Shown: positions 23,574 through 36,090 of the stretch, piece after piece | Numbering within the stretch: position 1 is the first letter of the stretch | Layout: each line of letters begins with the position of its first letter | NCBI GenBank assembly: GCA_026122225.1 | Contig: JANEZZ010002707.1 | Span: 124,001 to 188,000, forward strand | Length of the DNA stretch: 64,000 bases | Reading direction: 5' to 3' | From: Heloderma charlesbogerti | Lineage: Eukaryota; Chordata; Lepidosauria; Squamata; Helodermatidae | Translations under genes and position numbers: made by a program | The notes under the pieces: model-generated | What the model was told of the DNA's origin: nothing | Databases searched by the model: none | The model's input: the letters and a program-made list of their open reading frames with translations, nothing else

Positions 23574-23710
23574 GAGGTAAGCAACCTGATGCCATCCAGA
23601 TGTTTAGGCCTGCAGCTCTCATGCTTCCTGGCTATTGGCAATGCTACCTGGGGCTGATGGGAGTTATAAAACATTCAAAACATCTGGGGGGCACCAGGTT
23701 GCCTATCCCT
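23574..23710. mobile_element. Palindromic hAT-like MITE, copy 2
   Basis: GAGGTAAGCAACCTGATGCC at the left mirrors GGGCACCAGGTTGCCTATCC at the right, with CTGGGGCTGATGGGAGTT in the middle, as in the other family members. Confidence 0.75.
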
Positions 23711-23924
23711 GTATTATAATCTACCACCATTAGGAAGCTGGCATGCAAATGTCAAGTACATTTCTAAAGATTTAATATGATATAGACGCTCTCATTTGTG
23801 GTGAGGACATCTTTCCTCATTGCCTTTTTGTTGCTGCTGCTACTGTTGCCAAGGGGATCTATTTTTTTTCTCTTACAAGGCTTCTTGTTGCCCTTTTCCT
23901 CAGCTTTAACAGCTCAGCTCTAGT

Positions 23925-24530
23925 GTATTATTTATTTTATTTATTTATTTAATTTCTATACCGCCCAATAGCCGAAGCTCTCTGGGCAGTTTACAAAAAT
24001 TAAAACTAAACACACAATAAAACAATTTAAAATATACAGAACATTAAAACCACAATATAACAATACAACCACAATAAAATCTAGCAGCAGTGCAGGAGTT
24101 TAAAATACAGATTTAAAACAGCAAAGATAAAAATTTAGAAAGCTAAAATGCCTGGGAAAATAAAAAGGTTTTCACCTGGCGCCGAAAGGAATACAATGTA
24201 GGCGCCAGGCGAACCTCACTAGGGAGCTCATTCCAGCGCTGGGGTGCCACAGCAGAAAAAGCCCTCCTCCTAGTAGCCATCCGCCTCACTTCCTTTGGCA
24301 GGGGCTCACGGAGAAGGGCCGCTGACGATGACCTTAAGGTCCAGGCAGGCACATATGGGAGGAGGCGATCCTTCAGGTAACCTGGCCCCAAGCTGTTAAG
24401 GGCTTTAAATGTTAACACCAGCACTTTGAATCGGGCCCGGAAATGGACTGGCAGCCAGTGCAGCTGGAAAAGTACTGGCGTAATATGAGCTCGCAGGCCA
24501 GTCCCTGTTAACAATAGTGTATGTCCCAAA
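23925..24530 (-). mobile_element. L2-type LINE: ORF2 C-terminus and 3' UTR
   Basis: The - strand frame 24529-24143 is open for 128 codons with the hallmark HITPVLFQLHWLPV, FKALNSLGPGYL and FSAVAPQRWNELP motifs of L2 ORF2 C-termini. It ends KTFLFSQAF, and the 3' UTR with its (TTTA)n tail runs to about 23925. 5'-truncated. Confidence 0.88.
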
Positions 24531-24671
24531 CATGTTCTTACTACTTTTAGGAGTGATTGGTTAATACTGAGGCTGGAGGGGTAGAAGCTGCAAAGAGGAT
24601 CTTCTTGAGCTCATGATCTAAGTATAGAATCCTCGAAGAAGGAAGGTGGCAAGAGCTTGGCACTTAAATAT

Positions 24672-25175
24672 GTTCGTTCGTTCTTTCTTTCATTCGTTCT
24701 TTCTTTCTATTTATTTATATCCCGCCTTTTTCCCAATACTGGGACTCAAGGCAGCCTTATAACGTTAAAACTTCTACAATTAAAACCTATGAATAGAAAT
24801 AGAAATACAACTGTAGAAAAGTTAAAAATGTAATTAAATCATCAATATTAAAATTGTAAAAATATTAAAACATTAAAAGACAACCACCACAACAAAAATA
24901 ATATCCATACGTCATGTTCACAGGTCCAGATTAGTTATCCCCGAAGGCCTGCTGGAACAAAAAAAGGTTTTGCATGCCTACGAAAACGTATCAAGGAGGG
25001 TGCCACTCTCGCCTTTTGGGGAAGGGACTTCCAGAGCCTTGGGGCAACCACCGAGAAGGCCCTCTCCTGCGTTCCCACCAGGCGTGCCTGTGATGATGGC
25101 GGGATGGCGAGAAGGGTTTCCCCTGAAGATCTCAGGGCACGAGTAGGCTCATAGGGGAGAATGAGCTTCAAAGAG
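24672..25175 (-). mobile_element. L2-type LINE 3' part with (TTCG/TTCT)n tail
   Basis: The - strand 25171-24935 encodes YEPTRALRSS, then FSVVAPRLWKSLPQ and FRRHAKPFF, a second L2 subfamily. The 3' UTR AT-rich part ends in TTCTTTCT/TTCG repeats at 24675-24710. Confidence 0.8.
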
Positions 25176-25249
25176 TGCTGGTTACATATTAATGCACTGA
25201 CACAGGTGTACGCATAGTGCTTGATGACATTGCATAAGGCTTGGAAGAA

Positions 25250-25645
25250 ATGTATTTATTTATTTACAACATTTATATACTGCTCCACATCTAAACAGAT
25301 CCCTGAGCCATGAGTGATAAAAGGAAGAAATCACCATATTAAAAGTGTTTCAAGACAGAATACGAACAAAACCATGGCCGATCAATCGAGGAAGGCTTAT
25401 TGAAATAAAGATATCTTCAGCAGGTGTCCCAAGCAATGCAATGAAGGTGCCTGCCTGACCTCCAGAGGCAGGGAGTTCCACAAAAAGGGAGCCACCACAC
25501 TGAAGGCTCCACTCTGGGTGGACTCTAACTGGGGGTTGGTCCATGCGGTACCACCAGGAGCACACCATCTTGATGACCTCAGTGACCTCAGAGCAAAAAG
25601 AGAGTGGGAGAGAAGGTTGGAACCAAAGTTTGTATAACCCTTTCA
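25250..25645 (-). mobile_element. L2/L3-group LINE 3' fragment
   Basis: TTTATTTACAACATTTATATAC, CAGAGGCAGGGAGTTCCACA and GGCTCCACTCTGGGTGG are the antisense 3' UTR and ORF2 end of another diverged LINE, in the same orientation as the two preceding ones. Confidence 0.55.
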
Positions 25646-25661
25646 TTACTATTTTTAAGAG

Positions 25662-25872
25662 AACCAGTGTGGTTACAATGCTGGACTTGGGTTGGGAAGA
25701 GTTTGGTTAAGAGAATCCCTGCTTAATGCTCTGCCATAAAGTTCTTTGAGTGAGCTCAGGCCAGTCTAACTTACCTCATGCTTGGTGTGAGTATAAAGTG
25801 TATATTTTGGGGGCAACCCTGACCTCCACCCCAAGCTGCTTGGAGGAAGGGTGAGCTAAACATGAAATACAG
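25662..25872 (+). mobile_element. Sauria-type SINE, degenerate
   Basis: It starts GAGAACCAGTGTGGTTACAATGC, then CTCAGGCCAGTCTAACTTACC, and ends CAAGCTGCTTGGAGGAAGG, the order of the tRNA head, conserved middle and LINE-like tail of Sauria SINEs. Confidence 0.6.
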
Positions 25873-26889
25873 TCTTGCTTTTGTAATAATTACAAGAAGA
25901 AATGTCCTTCAAATCCAGATAATTTAGAAATGCCAGTACCAGGGTTGGCAGAGTGAGGTGGTTGCCTCAGGCAGCTGGCTTTGAATGTCATGAAAGGGCA
26001 GCACATTGTTAGCTATTAAATTGTATTTGTACTTCCAGTGAAAGACATTTGTAGGATTTTCTGCCTCACGTGCCAAAATAACTTGGCCAGCTTCTATATA
26101 CCTTGACTTGGAGGGAGTGGGCACCATTTGCTGTTCTGACTCAAGCAGCCAAATATCTTGAGCCAGCTCTAGCCAGTACCTTTGGATTCTCTCAGGGGCA
26201 AAAAGGATCAGTTTCAAAGCAAAGGATCCACTCCCAGAGACAAGGAGATACATAATATATCTCTGTGTGTTGTTTATTAGTCCTTCCTAACCAGTGTGGT
26301 TTGTTCTCTGAGTCATTGTAAAGGATTGTTGGGTGCTAACAGCCTAGGTGGTGTTTGTAAACTAAGACATTAAAAAGCCTTTGTTCTGAGAGCTCTTTAA
26401 GCTTTTCCTTCTGTGTTCTCCTAGTGTTTGAATACACTGCCAATTAGATAAGTGGGGGATTACAAAGTTTAACCCTTTCTCCTGTATTCTGTTATGGGTC
26501 TTCACCACCACACTTGTTTTGCCTTGGGAACTAGCTCAGCTGCATGAGATTAGTGAAGGACTGGAACATGCATTTTGCTTAGACACACACAAAAGCTATT
26601 GCAGGAGATGCAGTTTGTAGCTAAAATATACAGGAGAAACCAAATAGAAGGATGCCAGCATCCATAGTAGGGCAATATGTTCACTAGATTTTAAAAAATG
26701 GATCAACCACTGAATTTCTTTATCCTAGCAGCCCTAGGTGCAACTTGAAACCTACCATATCACTTAATAGAGCCTAATGTAAATGTCTGCTACTTCCTCC
26801 CACATCCCAACTTAAGACTATGCCTAAATGCAGACACCATGGCTTCAGTATCAAAGAGCTGTTCTCCTCCCCACACACCCCATACACCC

Positions 26890-27030
26890 CTCACACCCCA
26901 CCTTGCGCTTTGTTTAATGTCTAGTCTGATGAAGACTTCTGGAGAACTGAAAAACTTGCTCGCTATTTTGTGCCATTTTGGTTGACCTAATAAAAGTCTT
27001 GCTCTAGTATGGATTCTGGATTTTTTCTTA
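26890..27030 (+). repeat. Dispersed repeat ending GACCTAATAAAAG, copy 1
   Basis: TGATGAAGACTTCTGGAGAAC with CTTGCTCGCTATTTTGTG and GACCTAATAAAAGTCTTGC closely parallels 59355-59460. Class not assigned. Confidence 0.6.
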
Positions 27031-28780
27031 TGGGCCATCTAGCAGAGGAGTTTCTCTTTGTTGTATTGATAATCTAGTCCTAGTGCCCAGGATTAAATGT
27101 TATTGGCTTGCAACAAGTGGTGAGGGGCTAGGAGCAGGAAAGGAGGTGTCAAAAGAAGCAGCTATGCTATCTTCAGCCTTTGACTGCAGCTGCTTTAAAG
27201 ACATGCATTGTGTGGTGTCTTATTTGTGAGGCAGGCAGATGTCCTCACAGGGCCATGTACAGAGAGAACTCCCAAGGAAGCTTTACTAAACAGCTGCCAG
27301 GCGGGAATGGCTGTTTTGCTACAGCCCTGGGAAAAGGTCAGCTGACTGAATGTTCTGACTGCAACGCCTTAGCAGCTCTATAGAACGCACCTCTCTCTCA
27401 GCCAGCTCTTTTAAAAAGAAAACTGCTTCCAAACTGTGGAAGCATGAAGCCAGCAAAGCAATCTCACCCCCACCCCTCTTCATATCTTGCCTCCTGTAAC
27501 AGGCAGGATCTGCTGCTGCTGTTGCCTGGCTCCTGAAAGTGGGGCAGCAGGGTTCTAACTACCGATAACCCCTCTTTCTGCTTCAGGGGATCCTGTGAGA
27601 CATCTTGAGCTGCACTGGCAAACTCATCCTGCATGCGTAACTTGTCCAGTGGTGACTGCAGTGGCTACAGTCTGTGCTTTTTCCAGTACTGGTTTATAAT
27701 AAAGGTGTCACCTGGAAAAGCCACTGACCCCCCCCCCCCAAACCTGCTTATTTCTTTACCACAGCATTGTTCCTGTAAATAGAATCAGAACCTTGTGGGG
27801 AATGAATTAAGCAGCTTGGGGCCTTCTTTCCAACAGAAGAGCTGCCACACCCCTCTCTGCTCCTCTGTAGTATAAAGGACTGGAAATGTAGGATTTTAAT
27901 TGTTTCATGCCTCTCCCTTCTGCTCCACCTGAGCCCCTACTCACTTCAGTGAGCTCTGTGCTTAAAAGCTATTTCAGTGCACAGGTTGGTGTAAAAGAGT
28001 GGACATTTTGCATCCATTCAAAACTGTGTTAACAATGTCCCTTGCTCTGCACTTTGAATGGAGTGCCCATGATTGTGCTTTAGTAATTTGTGATAAGGGC
28101 AGGACAAAGGAGACACCTGTGCAAGGGTGAGGATAGCAAATGGTATTTATCAAGTAGGGTTGGCATCTTGTTAATTAACAGAAGGTTGGGGCCCCTAAAA
28201 GCTGCAAAGCACACTGAAAACATTGAAATAGCTTCTGGTGATATGTTCCTTTACGTCCCTCACAAAAGCTCTGCGACTGGAAATCAAAGTAGAGCCCTGG
28301 TAAAATTGTTCCCTGATTGGAAGCAACAACCATCAGTCACCCCCTTCTTTTTGTCACTTGCCCTCTGTCTGGCATCTTATTGTGAGAGGTACAAACATAT
28401 ATCAACTTGGGCAAAAAAATGAGTAAAAACTTCTGAGGTAGTTCCAAAGCCTCAGGACCAGCCCACTTTGGCTCCAATTGCTCTGGACTCTTGAGGCTGT
28501 TTGCCTCAGATTTGTGTCTCACCCAAGGCTTTTGAACAGTTCTACATATGAGGTTCATCAGCTGCACTGTTGACTGTAAAATCAGTAAACAGAGGCTAAG
28601 GTGACTGGGCTTGGCTTAGACACCGGATCATCCTGGATGAAATATTGAAAGGCCTTCTTCTTCTCCACAGTAAGTACTAGAGTTTCTGGGCCTGGTGGGC
28701 TCTTCTCTCCAGTCCTGTCTAGTCCTATGGTTTGCCAAACCACAATCGAGGGCATCCATTCACCACTTTAATGAGTGAAT
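27031..28780. other. Intergenic, nothing recognised
   Basis: Unique-looking sequence with short C-runs (for example 27729-27740). No gene or known repeat seen. Confidence 0.4.
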
Positions 28781-28980
28781 GAGGAGTGACCATGGCTCAG
28801 TAGCAGAGCACCTGCTTGGCATGCAGAAGGTCCCAAATTGGTAGAGCACCTGCTTTGCATGCAGACGTCCCTGGCATCTGCCTGAATCCCTGGAGAGCTG
28901 CTGCCAGTCAGTGCTGACAATACTGGGCTAGATTGACCAAGGGTCTGAGTTGGTTTAATCAGCTTCCTTTTTTCCTGTGT
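28781..28980 (+). mobile_element. tRNA-derived SINE with internal duplication
   Basis: The head CCATGGCTCAGTAGCAGAGC and box region AGAGCACCTGCTTGGCATGC recur 37 bp later (AGAGCACCTGCTTTGCATGC). The body CCTGGAGAGCTGCTGCCAGT and AATACTGGGCTAGATTGACC matches the SINE split at 52700-53253. Not a functional tRNA gene: no acceptor-stem pairing and a duplicated A/B region. Confidence 0.7.
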
Positions 28981-29539
28981 TAAGAGGTGACCCAGCCAGC
29001 CACTCTTGCTTAGACCTTCTGACATGACTCTTTGCCAGCTGCCATCAACCACCTGTCTTCAGTGTCATGTAAATGCAAACACAGGGAATTTGTCCAGGCT
29101 TAGTCATACTTAAAGTAGATTATCTGAAATAAATAACTTCAGTTAGGGTGTAGTCCTGTGGCCAGTAGTCAGTGACTAGACAGCCATAGGATAGGTCAGT
29201 TCCCTGAGAACTGACCTTCACCCCTTCCCGTGCTGCCTTCTGGCAGTGTGAAACAGCCCCATGCTCTGCACTTGGAAGAGGGGCATGGAGAGGCAAAAAT
29301 GGGGTGTTCCTGGGGCATGCTGGGGCAGGGAAGGCGGAAATGCCAGTATGACACAGCCAACATGTTGTCCAGCCTCCGCTTCCCCCACTCCCGACTTCTC
29401 ACGGCTAGACAGCTGAAATCAGCTGTCTAGACACAAATACAGGGTGGCTGAAGCACAGAGGGGATGATCCCCTCTGCACTTCTCCTGTCCTTCATTGGCT
29501 AGGCAGTTGCCTCTGAGTTCGGAGGTAGCCGCCTGTCCT

Positions 29540-29640
29540 GGTAGGATTGCTCCCTTAGTCATGACTAACTGAAGTCCCATTGATTACAATGGGTCTCCTC
29601 TAAGTATAACCAAGTCTGGATCCAACCCCAAGCTAGGACT
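29540..29640. repeat. Short dispersed repeat (CCCATTGATTACAATGGGTC type)
   Basis: TGAAGTCCCATTGATTACAA and AAGTATAACCAAGTCTGGAT resembles a very common reptile repeat also seen diverged at 33095-33200 and 45555-45660. Class unknown to me. Confidence 0.4.
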
Positions 29641-29680
29641 CCTGGGATTGCCTGAGGGTTGGTTCTTCCTTATCCTCTAG

Positions 29681-29817
29681 CAGGGGTGGGCAACTTGTAG
29701 GCCAAAACATATGGAGGTCACAGCTCCCATGATCTCTCACCATTGGCTATGCTGACTAGACTTGATGGGAGTTGTGGCCCTCCAGATGTTTTGGTCTACA
29801 AGTTGCTTACCCCCCTG
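29681..29817. mobile_element. Palindromic hAT-like MITE, copy 3
   Basis: Starts CAGGGGTGGGCAACTTGTAG and ends CTACAAGTTGCTTACCCCCCTG, a long near-perfect inverted repeat. The flanking octamers TCCTCTAG and TCCAACAG are only loosely similar. Confidence 0.8.
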
Positions 29818-30165
29818 TCCAACAGCATAATTTATGCCACTTTTCTCTGCTCCTTCTTCTGAGTAAAGTTTTACTTCCCATTTTGCTGAACCAGAGCTTC
29901 TTCACACAGGGCTTACATCTGTGTGATCAAGATTGGTTGCTCACAGAAGTTTATGGGTCCTTTACGTGACGTCATCAGCCTCCAGGGCCCCTCCCACAGT
30001 TCATTACCTTTATCCCATTTTTTAAAATATCGGGAATAACGATAAGGGATGTTAATCCAATCTATCAGCCATGTATAATGATGGCATTGTGCTATAATCA
30101 CAGCACCAACTATTGGCTGTAAAATTAAACATATAGAAATATATAGAACTTGCTGAGAAAGGAAG

Positions 30166-30430
30166 TCATAGACTCATAGAATAGTAGGGCTGGAAGGGGC
30201 CTGTAAGACCATTAAGTCCAACTCTCTGCTCAATGCAGGAGTCTAAGGCAAAGCATCCCTACAGGTGGCTGTCCAGCCTCGTCTTGAATGCCTCCAGTGT
30301 GGGAGAGGAGAGCCCATGACCTCCTGAGGTCATTGGTTCCATTGTTGTACTGCTCTAACAGTCAGGAAGTTTTTCCTGATGTTCAGCCAGAATCTGGCTT
30401 CCTGCGACTTGAGTCCATTCGTCCGAATAG
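30166..30430 (-). mobile_element. CR1 LINE 3' end
   Basis: The left end AGTCATAGACTCATAGAATA is the antisense CR1 terminal octamer region. Reading on, GGCTGTCCAGCCTCGTCTTG and AGGAAGTTTTTCCTGATGTT match the ORF2 C-terminus (KNFL region), parallel to 35012-36090. Confidence 0.8.
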
Positions 30431-30769
30431 GTTGCCTTTTCTCCACAAAACAAGGTGAACACCTCACTGTGTCAACAAATAACATTCCACCCAGATCCCA
30501 AATCTGATAATTGAATTCTGAACATGAGAACAAAGGGAAGAACCTTCCCCTCCCCACACACTGTGTATGCTGGCTATGGAATTCATTGTCTAAGGGCATT
30601 GTTGCGCCACTCAAAGCCCATGTCTGCCCGTGTAAAGGAGCCACTCTTAATCCTGCAAAGAATCTGGAAGCAGAAAGTCCCAGTAAGGATGGTATTTCAG
30701 CCTCGTGTGCTGAACCCCCCAATCTAAGTGTAAGTGTAAAGTGACACATGATGGGACAGTTTCCAGAGG

Positions 30770-30895
30770 GGTAGGTGTGTTAGTCTATTGCAGCAAAAAC
30801 AGGGCAGATACATCTGATGAAATGGATAATAGTCCACAAAAGCTTATGCCAGAATAAACATGTTAGTCTTTAAGGTAGCACAATATGCTTTGTTT
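30770..30895 (+). repeat. Dispersed repeat with AAAGCTTATGCCAGAATAAA
   Basis: GTGTTAGTCTATTGCAGC, then CACAAAAGCTTATGCC and GTTAGTCTTTAAGGTAGCAC, a familiar reptile dispersed repeat; a related copy is at 61640-61785. Class not assigned. Confidence 0.5.
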
Positions 30896-30984
30896 ATGGT
30901 AGGACAAAGTTCCTAGCTCCACATGTAATCTAATGGGATCTAGAAATAAAACAGCAAGTATCATAAAGCTATTACAAATCTTTG

Positions 30985-31110
30985 GTGCACAGTTTTGACA
31001 AACCATCTAAAAAAATTATAGCGCGGGGGGAAATACAGAAAAGGGCAACTGAAATGGTTGGGCTTAGGTGAAACACTTTCCCTATGAACAAAGGATAAAT
31101 GGATCTTTTT
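30985..31110 (+). repeat. Small CR1-like fragment
   Basis: AGAAAAGGGCAACTGAAATGG with TTCCCTATGAACAAAGG corresponds to the CR1 ORF2 segment (QRRATKMIRG...PYEER) seen intact at 35012-36090, but in sense orientation here. Confidence 0.4.
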
Positions 31111-31394
31111 ATCTTTGAGTCTTTAAATTTTTGCTTTAACAACATTGCTGTAAGATTGTAAACAAAGTGAATAAACAGAAAATTTTCTATGCTAGAACTT
31201 GGATCGCCTCATTAAACTGATCAGTAGCCAGTTCATGAACAAAAGGAAATTATTTAGTCCCACAATGTATCATTAGCTTTTAGAATTAATCAGCACAAAA
31301 TGTGATGATGGCTACCAGTTTACATTGATTTTTTTAAAAAGGCAAATTCATACAAGGAAGTCCGATATTAGTCATGACAGCCAAAAATCGAACT

Positions 31395-31575
31395 TTTGCA
31401 TTCAGATGGAGTAGACCTCTGAGTGCCAGATGTTGGGAACAAATAGCAGGGGGGAAGCTGCTGTCACCAGCATGCTCTGCATGTTGGCTTCCCAGGCCAT
31501 CTGGCTGCCATTCTTAGAGACAAAGTATTGAATTAAATGGACCTTTGGTCCGATCCAACTAGGTAATGCTTTCTT
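31395..31575 (+). repeat. Dispersed repeat ending TGGACCTTTGGTCCGATCCA
   Basis: GGCTTCCCAGGCCATCTGGCTGCC and TGGACCTTTGGTCCGATCCA. The antisense equivalent occurs at 43640-43760 and 53284-53350. Confidence 0.5.
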
Positions 31576-31607
31576 TTGAACAAAAATAGAATAGTTTTCA
31601 TATAAAT

Positions 31608-31910
31608 CAGGAGTGGGCAACAAATGGCACATGGACCACTGCCTCCTCAGCTGTCAAATTTGCTGCGGTGGCAGCACTGGCAAAAAAAGTGGCAATTTTT
31701 GCTTGAAATACCAAAATGGTACTCCTAGCACAATTTTGCTTCCAAGAGTGGTCCGCATGCCATACATGCCTTGTTTTCAAGCAAAATTGCTGTTCTTTTG
31801 CTGCCGCCACTAATTTTCAGTGGCAAATCCAGCGGTGGCGGCAGCGGTGGCGGGGAGAGGGCACAGAGAAGGCAATGCAGTTCCCAGCCCCTGGAAGTTG
31901 TCCACTCCTG
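31608..31910. mobile_element. hAT-like MITE with 8-bp target duplication
   Basis: 303 bp. Ends CAGGAGTGGGCAAC / GTTGTCCACTCCTG (13 of 14 inverted matches). Flanked by ATATAAAT (31600-31607) and GTATAAAT (31911-31918), 7 of 8 identical. The 8-bp duplication and CAGG termini are diagnostic of hAT. The interior is rich in GGCGGC/GCCGCC and AAAATTGC motifs forming further inverted repeats. Confidence 0.85.
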
Positions 31911-34900
31911 GTATAAATGATCAGAACCTGTCCAAAAATCAATGAATTGCCAGACATAAGTAGGTAGAATATTTGCATTGCCAAGCTAAGCATATATCTC
32001 CTTTCTGCTGATGTTAGCAATACGGCAGTCAGTATTTATGCAGCATGGAAAGCCATGTAATGCTTTTTATCTCTTATGAGTGGCATATGGAGGAATGGTT
32101 GTACTTCTGAGGTTGTCGCCAAAGTACAACCAGGAATTAGGAGCGAAACAATGAATGACTGAAGGTAGAGGCATTAGTTTTGCTTTAGCAAGTATGTGGT
32201 GCTGGTTTTAATAACTTAAAACATTATTTGCTGTCCAAGAAATGCCTGACAATATCTGGGTCATGCTGAACTCATCTCGAAGCTATTGGGTGAGCTATGC
32301 TGAAACTGATTTATCAGCTGATAAACAGCAACATTTGTAATTCTGGATTAGTCAAATGAAACATACTACTTTAACACGTAGCAGTCTGCATTTGATTAGG
32401 GCTGATGCAAATACTAGATTCCATGTTTCAATCTCATCTCCACATTCTACATTTCTCAAAAAGCAGAACTGTCTCCAGCCAGGAAGAAATAAAAGTTGAA
32501 TGAGTTGGAAAACCCAGATCACTTAAGGTGTTTTGCCAGCATCTACCCAGTTATTTCAGAATTGGCTTCAGGGTTGAGGCGCAGTCATGTGGTTTTTCTT
32601 TTCAAGTGGTATTAAGGTTACCCAATTCTTCACTGCATCCTGCTTCGTCTACTTTGCTGTTATTGTGCAAACAAGCAGTGCTGGCTTAAAGAGCTTTGCA
32701 TTCGGAACTCACCATCAGTTTTAATAAAAGCTACTGATGGATTATGCGTAAAACCTGTTTTTAAAAAGCTGTGGGCTATTTTGTGCTATGAAGGCTTGTC
32801 CCATTTGTTTTAAATTATCCCCCCCCCCATCTTCTGCTTCCTGTAAATAGAGGCTTTTGCGTTTGGATAGTTGTGATGGTGCCCCAGATATATCTTTCTT
32901 TCGTATAAATATATGTTTTATATCACAGTTTTACAGTGGACGAATCACACAGAAGAATGAGCAAATTCACAAACGGTAATAAAGCAACTGAAATCCCAGT
33001 AAACCAAACTGAAATTGTACCCTTTTAGTGCTATGGCAAATGGCCGAAGCCAGTAGAGGAAAATACACAAAGAGAACCCAGATTACCCAAGAAATAGACT
33101 AACATTGGATACAACCCACTGTTTCCAACCTAAGTCACAGTCATTTCAGTGAGTCTACTTTAAGTAGGACTTTCACTTGAGACAACCCAGTGATGCCATA
33201 TTCAGCAGTAGTTCAGGTATGAAGCTCCATACACCCACACACTCTCAAACAGACAAAAAGAGTTTAAAAGGGGAGGGGGGACATGGAAAATACCACATAA
33301 ACTGGAAAGATAATGTATACTGAATTGCTGACTACTGTGTTTAAGTCTCCAGAAAAGCTTATGCTTACCTTCTTTGTGCTTACATTGCTATATTGTCAGT
33401 TCAAACAAGGACAGAAGATGCAAATTGTTACTCTATTGTATGGAAGGAGATAACTTCTTGCACTGTTGAACAAAACAGGCATGCCTTTGAAATATATCGG
33501 ACTTTCCAGGACTAAATAATTCAGCCCCCAAAGGGCTTAAAACTAGGCAGCTCTAGTTCATGTGAACGCGGGACTAGAATTCCACTCCCATCACCAATTC
33601 CTCAGAGATGGCATCCAAGAAGCCTGTTATAATAGTTTTTGTTAAGATGAGATACATACCCAGATCGAAGGAGGATGTTTTGATATACAGGAGTGCTGTG
33701 GACCACTGTTCAGGTTGACTGGGGCCTTCCAACTCCCTATTCCACTCTTCATGGAGGTAGGGTATATCTACCTTATATCTATTCAAAACCATCTACATTA
33801 CCAGATGACTGTTCTTGGCAGGCCTGTTAACCTAGACAGATCTTCCAGGATTTCTGGTGGTATAGATGCTGCATAGGTAGCTGGTTCAAAATTGATGTGA
33901 GGAATGTTCAAGATGGAGAAACTGATTAGCTATGTTTGGTTAACCAAATTCCTCCTGTAATGCATGAAAGGATTTGAATTCATGCTCCCTGTCCCAGAAT
34001 TGGTGCAAAGTGAAATCCCTGCACAATTGTATATCTATATTAGGCACCGGCCAAGTCAATTTTTACTCAGATTAAATAATGCAGACAAAGCCCAGTTCTT
34101 GATGATGGCTGTTCCAGCATCTAGATCTGCTGTTCTTATGGCTGGGCATTTAGATGCTGAGGACAGGAACTGAGGTTTCCTAACGTTTGAGGTCTGTGCT
34201 GTCTCCAAAATTCATCCCCGATCCTTCCCCAAATCACCTGTTACACCATCTCCTTTCCATGTCGGGAAGTCTTTCAACCAAGCTTCAATGCAGGGCAAAT
34301 GTTCAAGTGGATGGGCCAACCCAGGCGGCTCTTGAGAAACCTGTGGCATGCTTTTACTATTTGTGCCAAGGGATGCATTTCCCATACCTACTCAGGAAGA
34401 GATAAAACCTTACATACTACCCTTTTCTTGGATTGGTCTACAAAAACATGACCCAACCTTAATCTGAATATTGAGAAATAGTTGAAAGTGCCAGCACTAT
34501 TTTGCCTTCTTCTGGGCTGACTTGCTCTTGTAGCTGTGCATGCATTCTCCTGTGACCTGTCATAAAATCCATCCTGCTTGATTAGCTTGAAGATTCCACT
34601 CCCTGCACCCCCTTTCCTTTACAAAGGAACTGAAAGTTGCTTTGGCAGCTTGTAGCTCTCTCTGATACTTGGCTAGCAGCCTCTCAGCTCAACAACTCTA
34701 CCAAAAAAAAATGAAGATGAACTCTTAGGAGGCAGCAGGTGCAAATATGTGGCAGAAGAGAGTTTCTTTGAACACAGTTGCCTTTGTTACTGAAAAAGAG
34801 ATTACGGCTGGCTGAAATATTTAAAAGCGTTAGGCAATGTTAACAAAAAATAAAATTATGAGAGTGGGGGGCTCTATAGTGGGGTGAGAGAGTGGAATGG

Positions 34901-35011
34901 GAATCAATCTTGTGTAGCTTATTGTTAATAGGACTTCTTAACCCTGAAGGCTGAGTTTCCCAAAACATGGATCACAAGAAACCTACTACTCCATAAGCTG
35001 CAGTACAGGGA
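31911..35011. other. Intergenic, no gene seen
   Basis: Mostly unique sequence; 33095-33200 is a diverged copy of the short repeat at 29540-29640. No gene recognised. Confidence 0.4.
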
Positions 35012-36090
35012 AATCACAGAGTCATAGAATACTAGGGTTGGAAGGGGCCTACAAGACCATCGCGTCCAACCCCCTGCTCAATGCAGGAATCCAAGTCACA
35101 GCATCCCTGACAGATGGCTGTCCAGCCTCGTCTTGAAGGCCTCCAGGGTGGGAGAGCCCACCACCTCCCTAGGTAATTGGTTCCATTGTTGTATTGCTCT
35201 AACAGGAAGTTTTTCCTGAGGTTCAGCTGGAATCTGGCTTCCTGTAACTCCAGCCCATTATTCCGTGTCCTGCATTCTGGGATGATCAAGAAGAGATCCT
35301 GGCCTTCCTTTCTGTGACCACCTTTCAAGTACTTGAAGAGCGCTATCATATCTCCCCTCAGTCTTCTCTTCTCAGGGCTAAACATGCCCAGTTCCCTCAG
35401 TCTCTCCTCATAGGGCTTTGTTTCCAGTCCCCTGATCATCTTTGTTGCTCTCCTCTGAACCCTCTCCGGCTTGTCTGCATCCTTCTTAAAGTGTGGTCCC
35501 CAGAACTGGACACAGTACTCCACAGATGAGGCCTAACCAGTGCTGAGTAGAAGGGAACGAGTACTTCCCAGGATTTGGAAGCTATGCTTCTATTAATGCA
35601 GGCCAAAAGAACATTTGCCTTTTTTGCAGCCACATCACATTGTTGGCTCATATTCAGCTTGTGATCAACAACAATGCCAAGATCCTTCTCGCTTGTAGTG
35701 CTGTTGAACCAAGCATCCCCCATTTTGTAGCTGTGCATTTGGTTTCTTTTTCCTAGGTGCAGAACTTGGCATTTATCCCTATTAAATGTCATTCTGTTGC
35801 TTTCTGCCCAGTGCTCGTCTATCAAGATCCCTTTGAATTTTGCTTCTGTCTTCCAAAGTATTAGCTATCCTGCCCAATTTTGTGTCATCTGCAAATCTGA
35901 TCAGCATTCCCTGCACCCGCTCCTCCAAGTCATTAATAAAAATGTTGAAGAGCTCTGGGCCCAGGACTGAGCCCTGCGGTACCCTGCTTGTTACCTCTCC
36001 CCAGTTTGAGAAGGTCCCATTGATAAGCACTCTTGGAGTCCGATTCTGTAGGCAACTGTGGATCCACCTGATCACTGTTTCATTGAGCCC
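35012..36090 (-). mobile_element. CR1 LINE, 5'-truncated, RT C-terminal half and 3' end
   Basis: - strand frames 36075-35782, 35825-35436 and 35523-35032 join, with shifts, into a CR1 ORF2: VPQGSVLGPELFNIFINDLE, then IRFADDTKLG (catalytic FADD intact), RMTFNRDKCQVLHLG, EKDLGIVVDHKLNMS, and the C-terminal YEERLRELGMFSPEKRRLRGD. It ends in the ATTCTATGACTCTGTGATT terminus at 35012. Non-functional because of frameshifts and missing 5' half. Confidence 0.92.

Noticed and set aside
28781..28871. tRNA gene-like head (GGCTCAGTAGCAGAGC)
   Set aside because: No acceptor-stem pairing, a duplicated box region, and the downstream body matches a SINE.
30330..30749. 139-codon - strand frame
   Set aside because: Its C-terminal part is the CR1 ORF2 tail and the rest is unrelated flank read through by chance.
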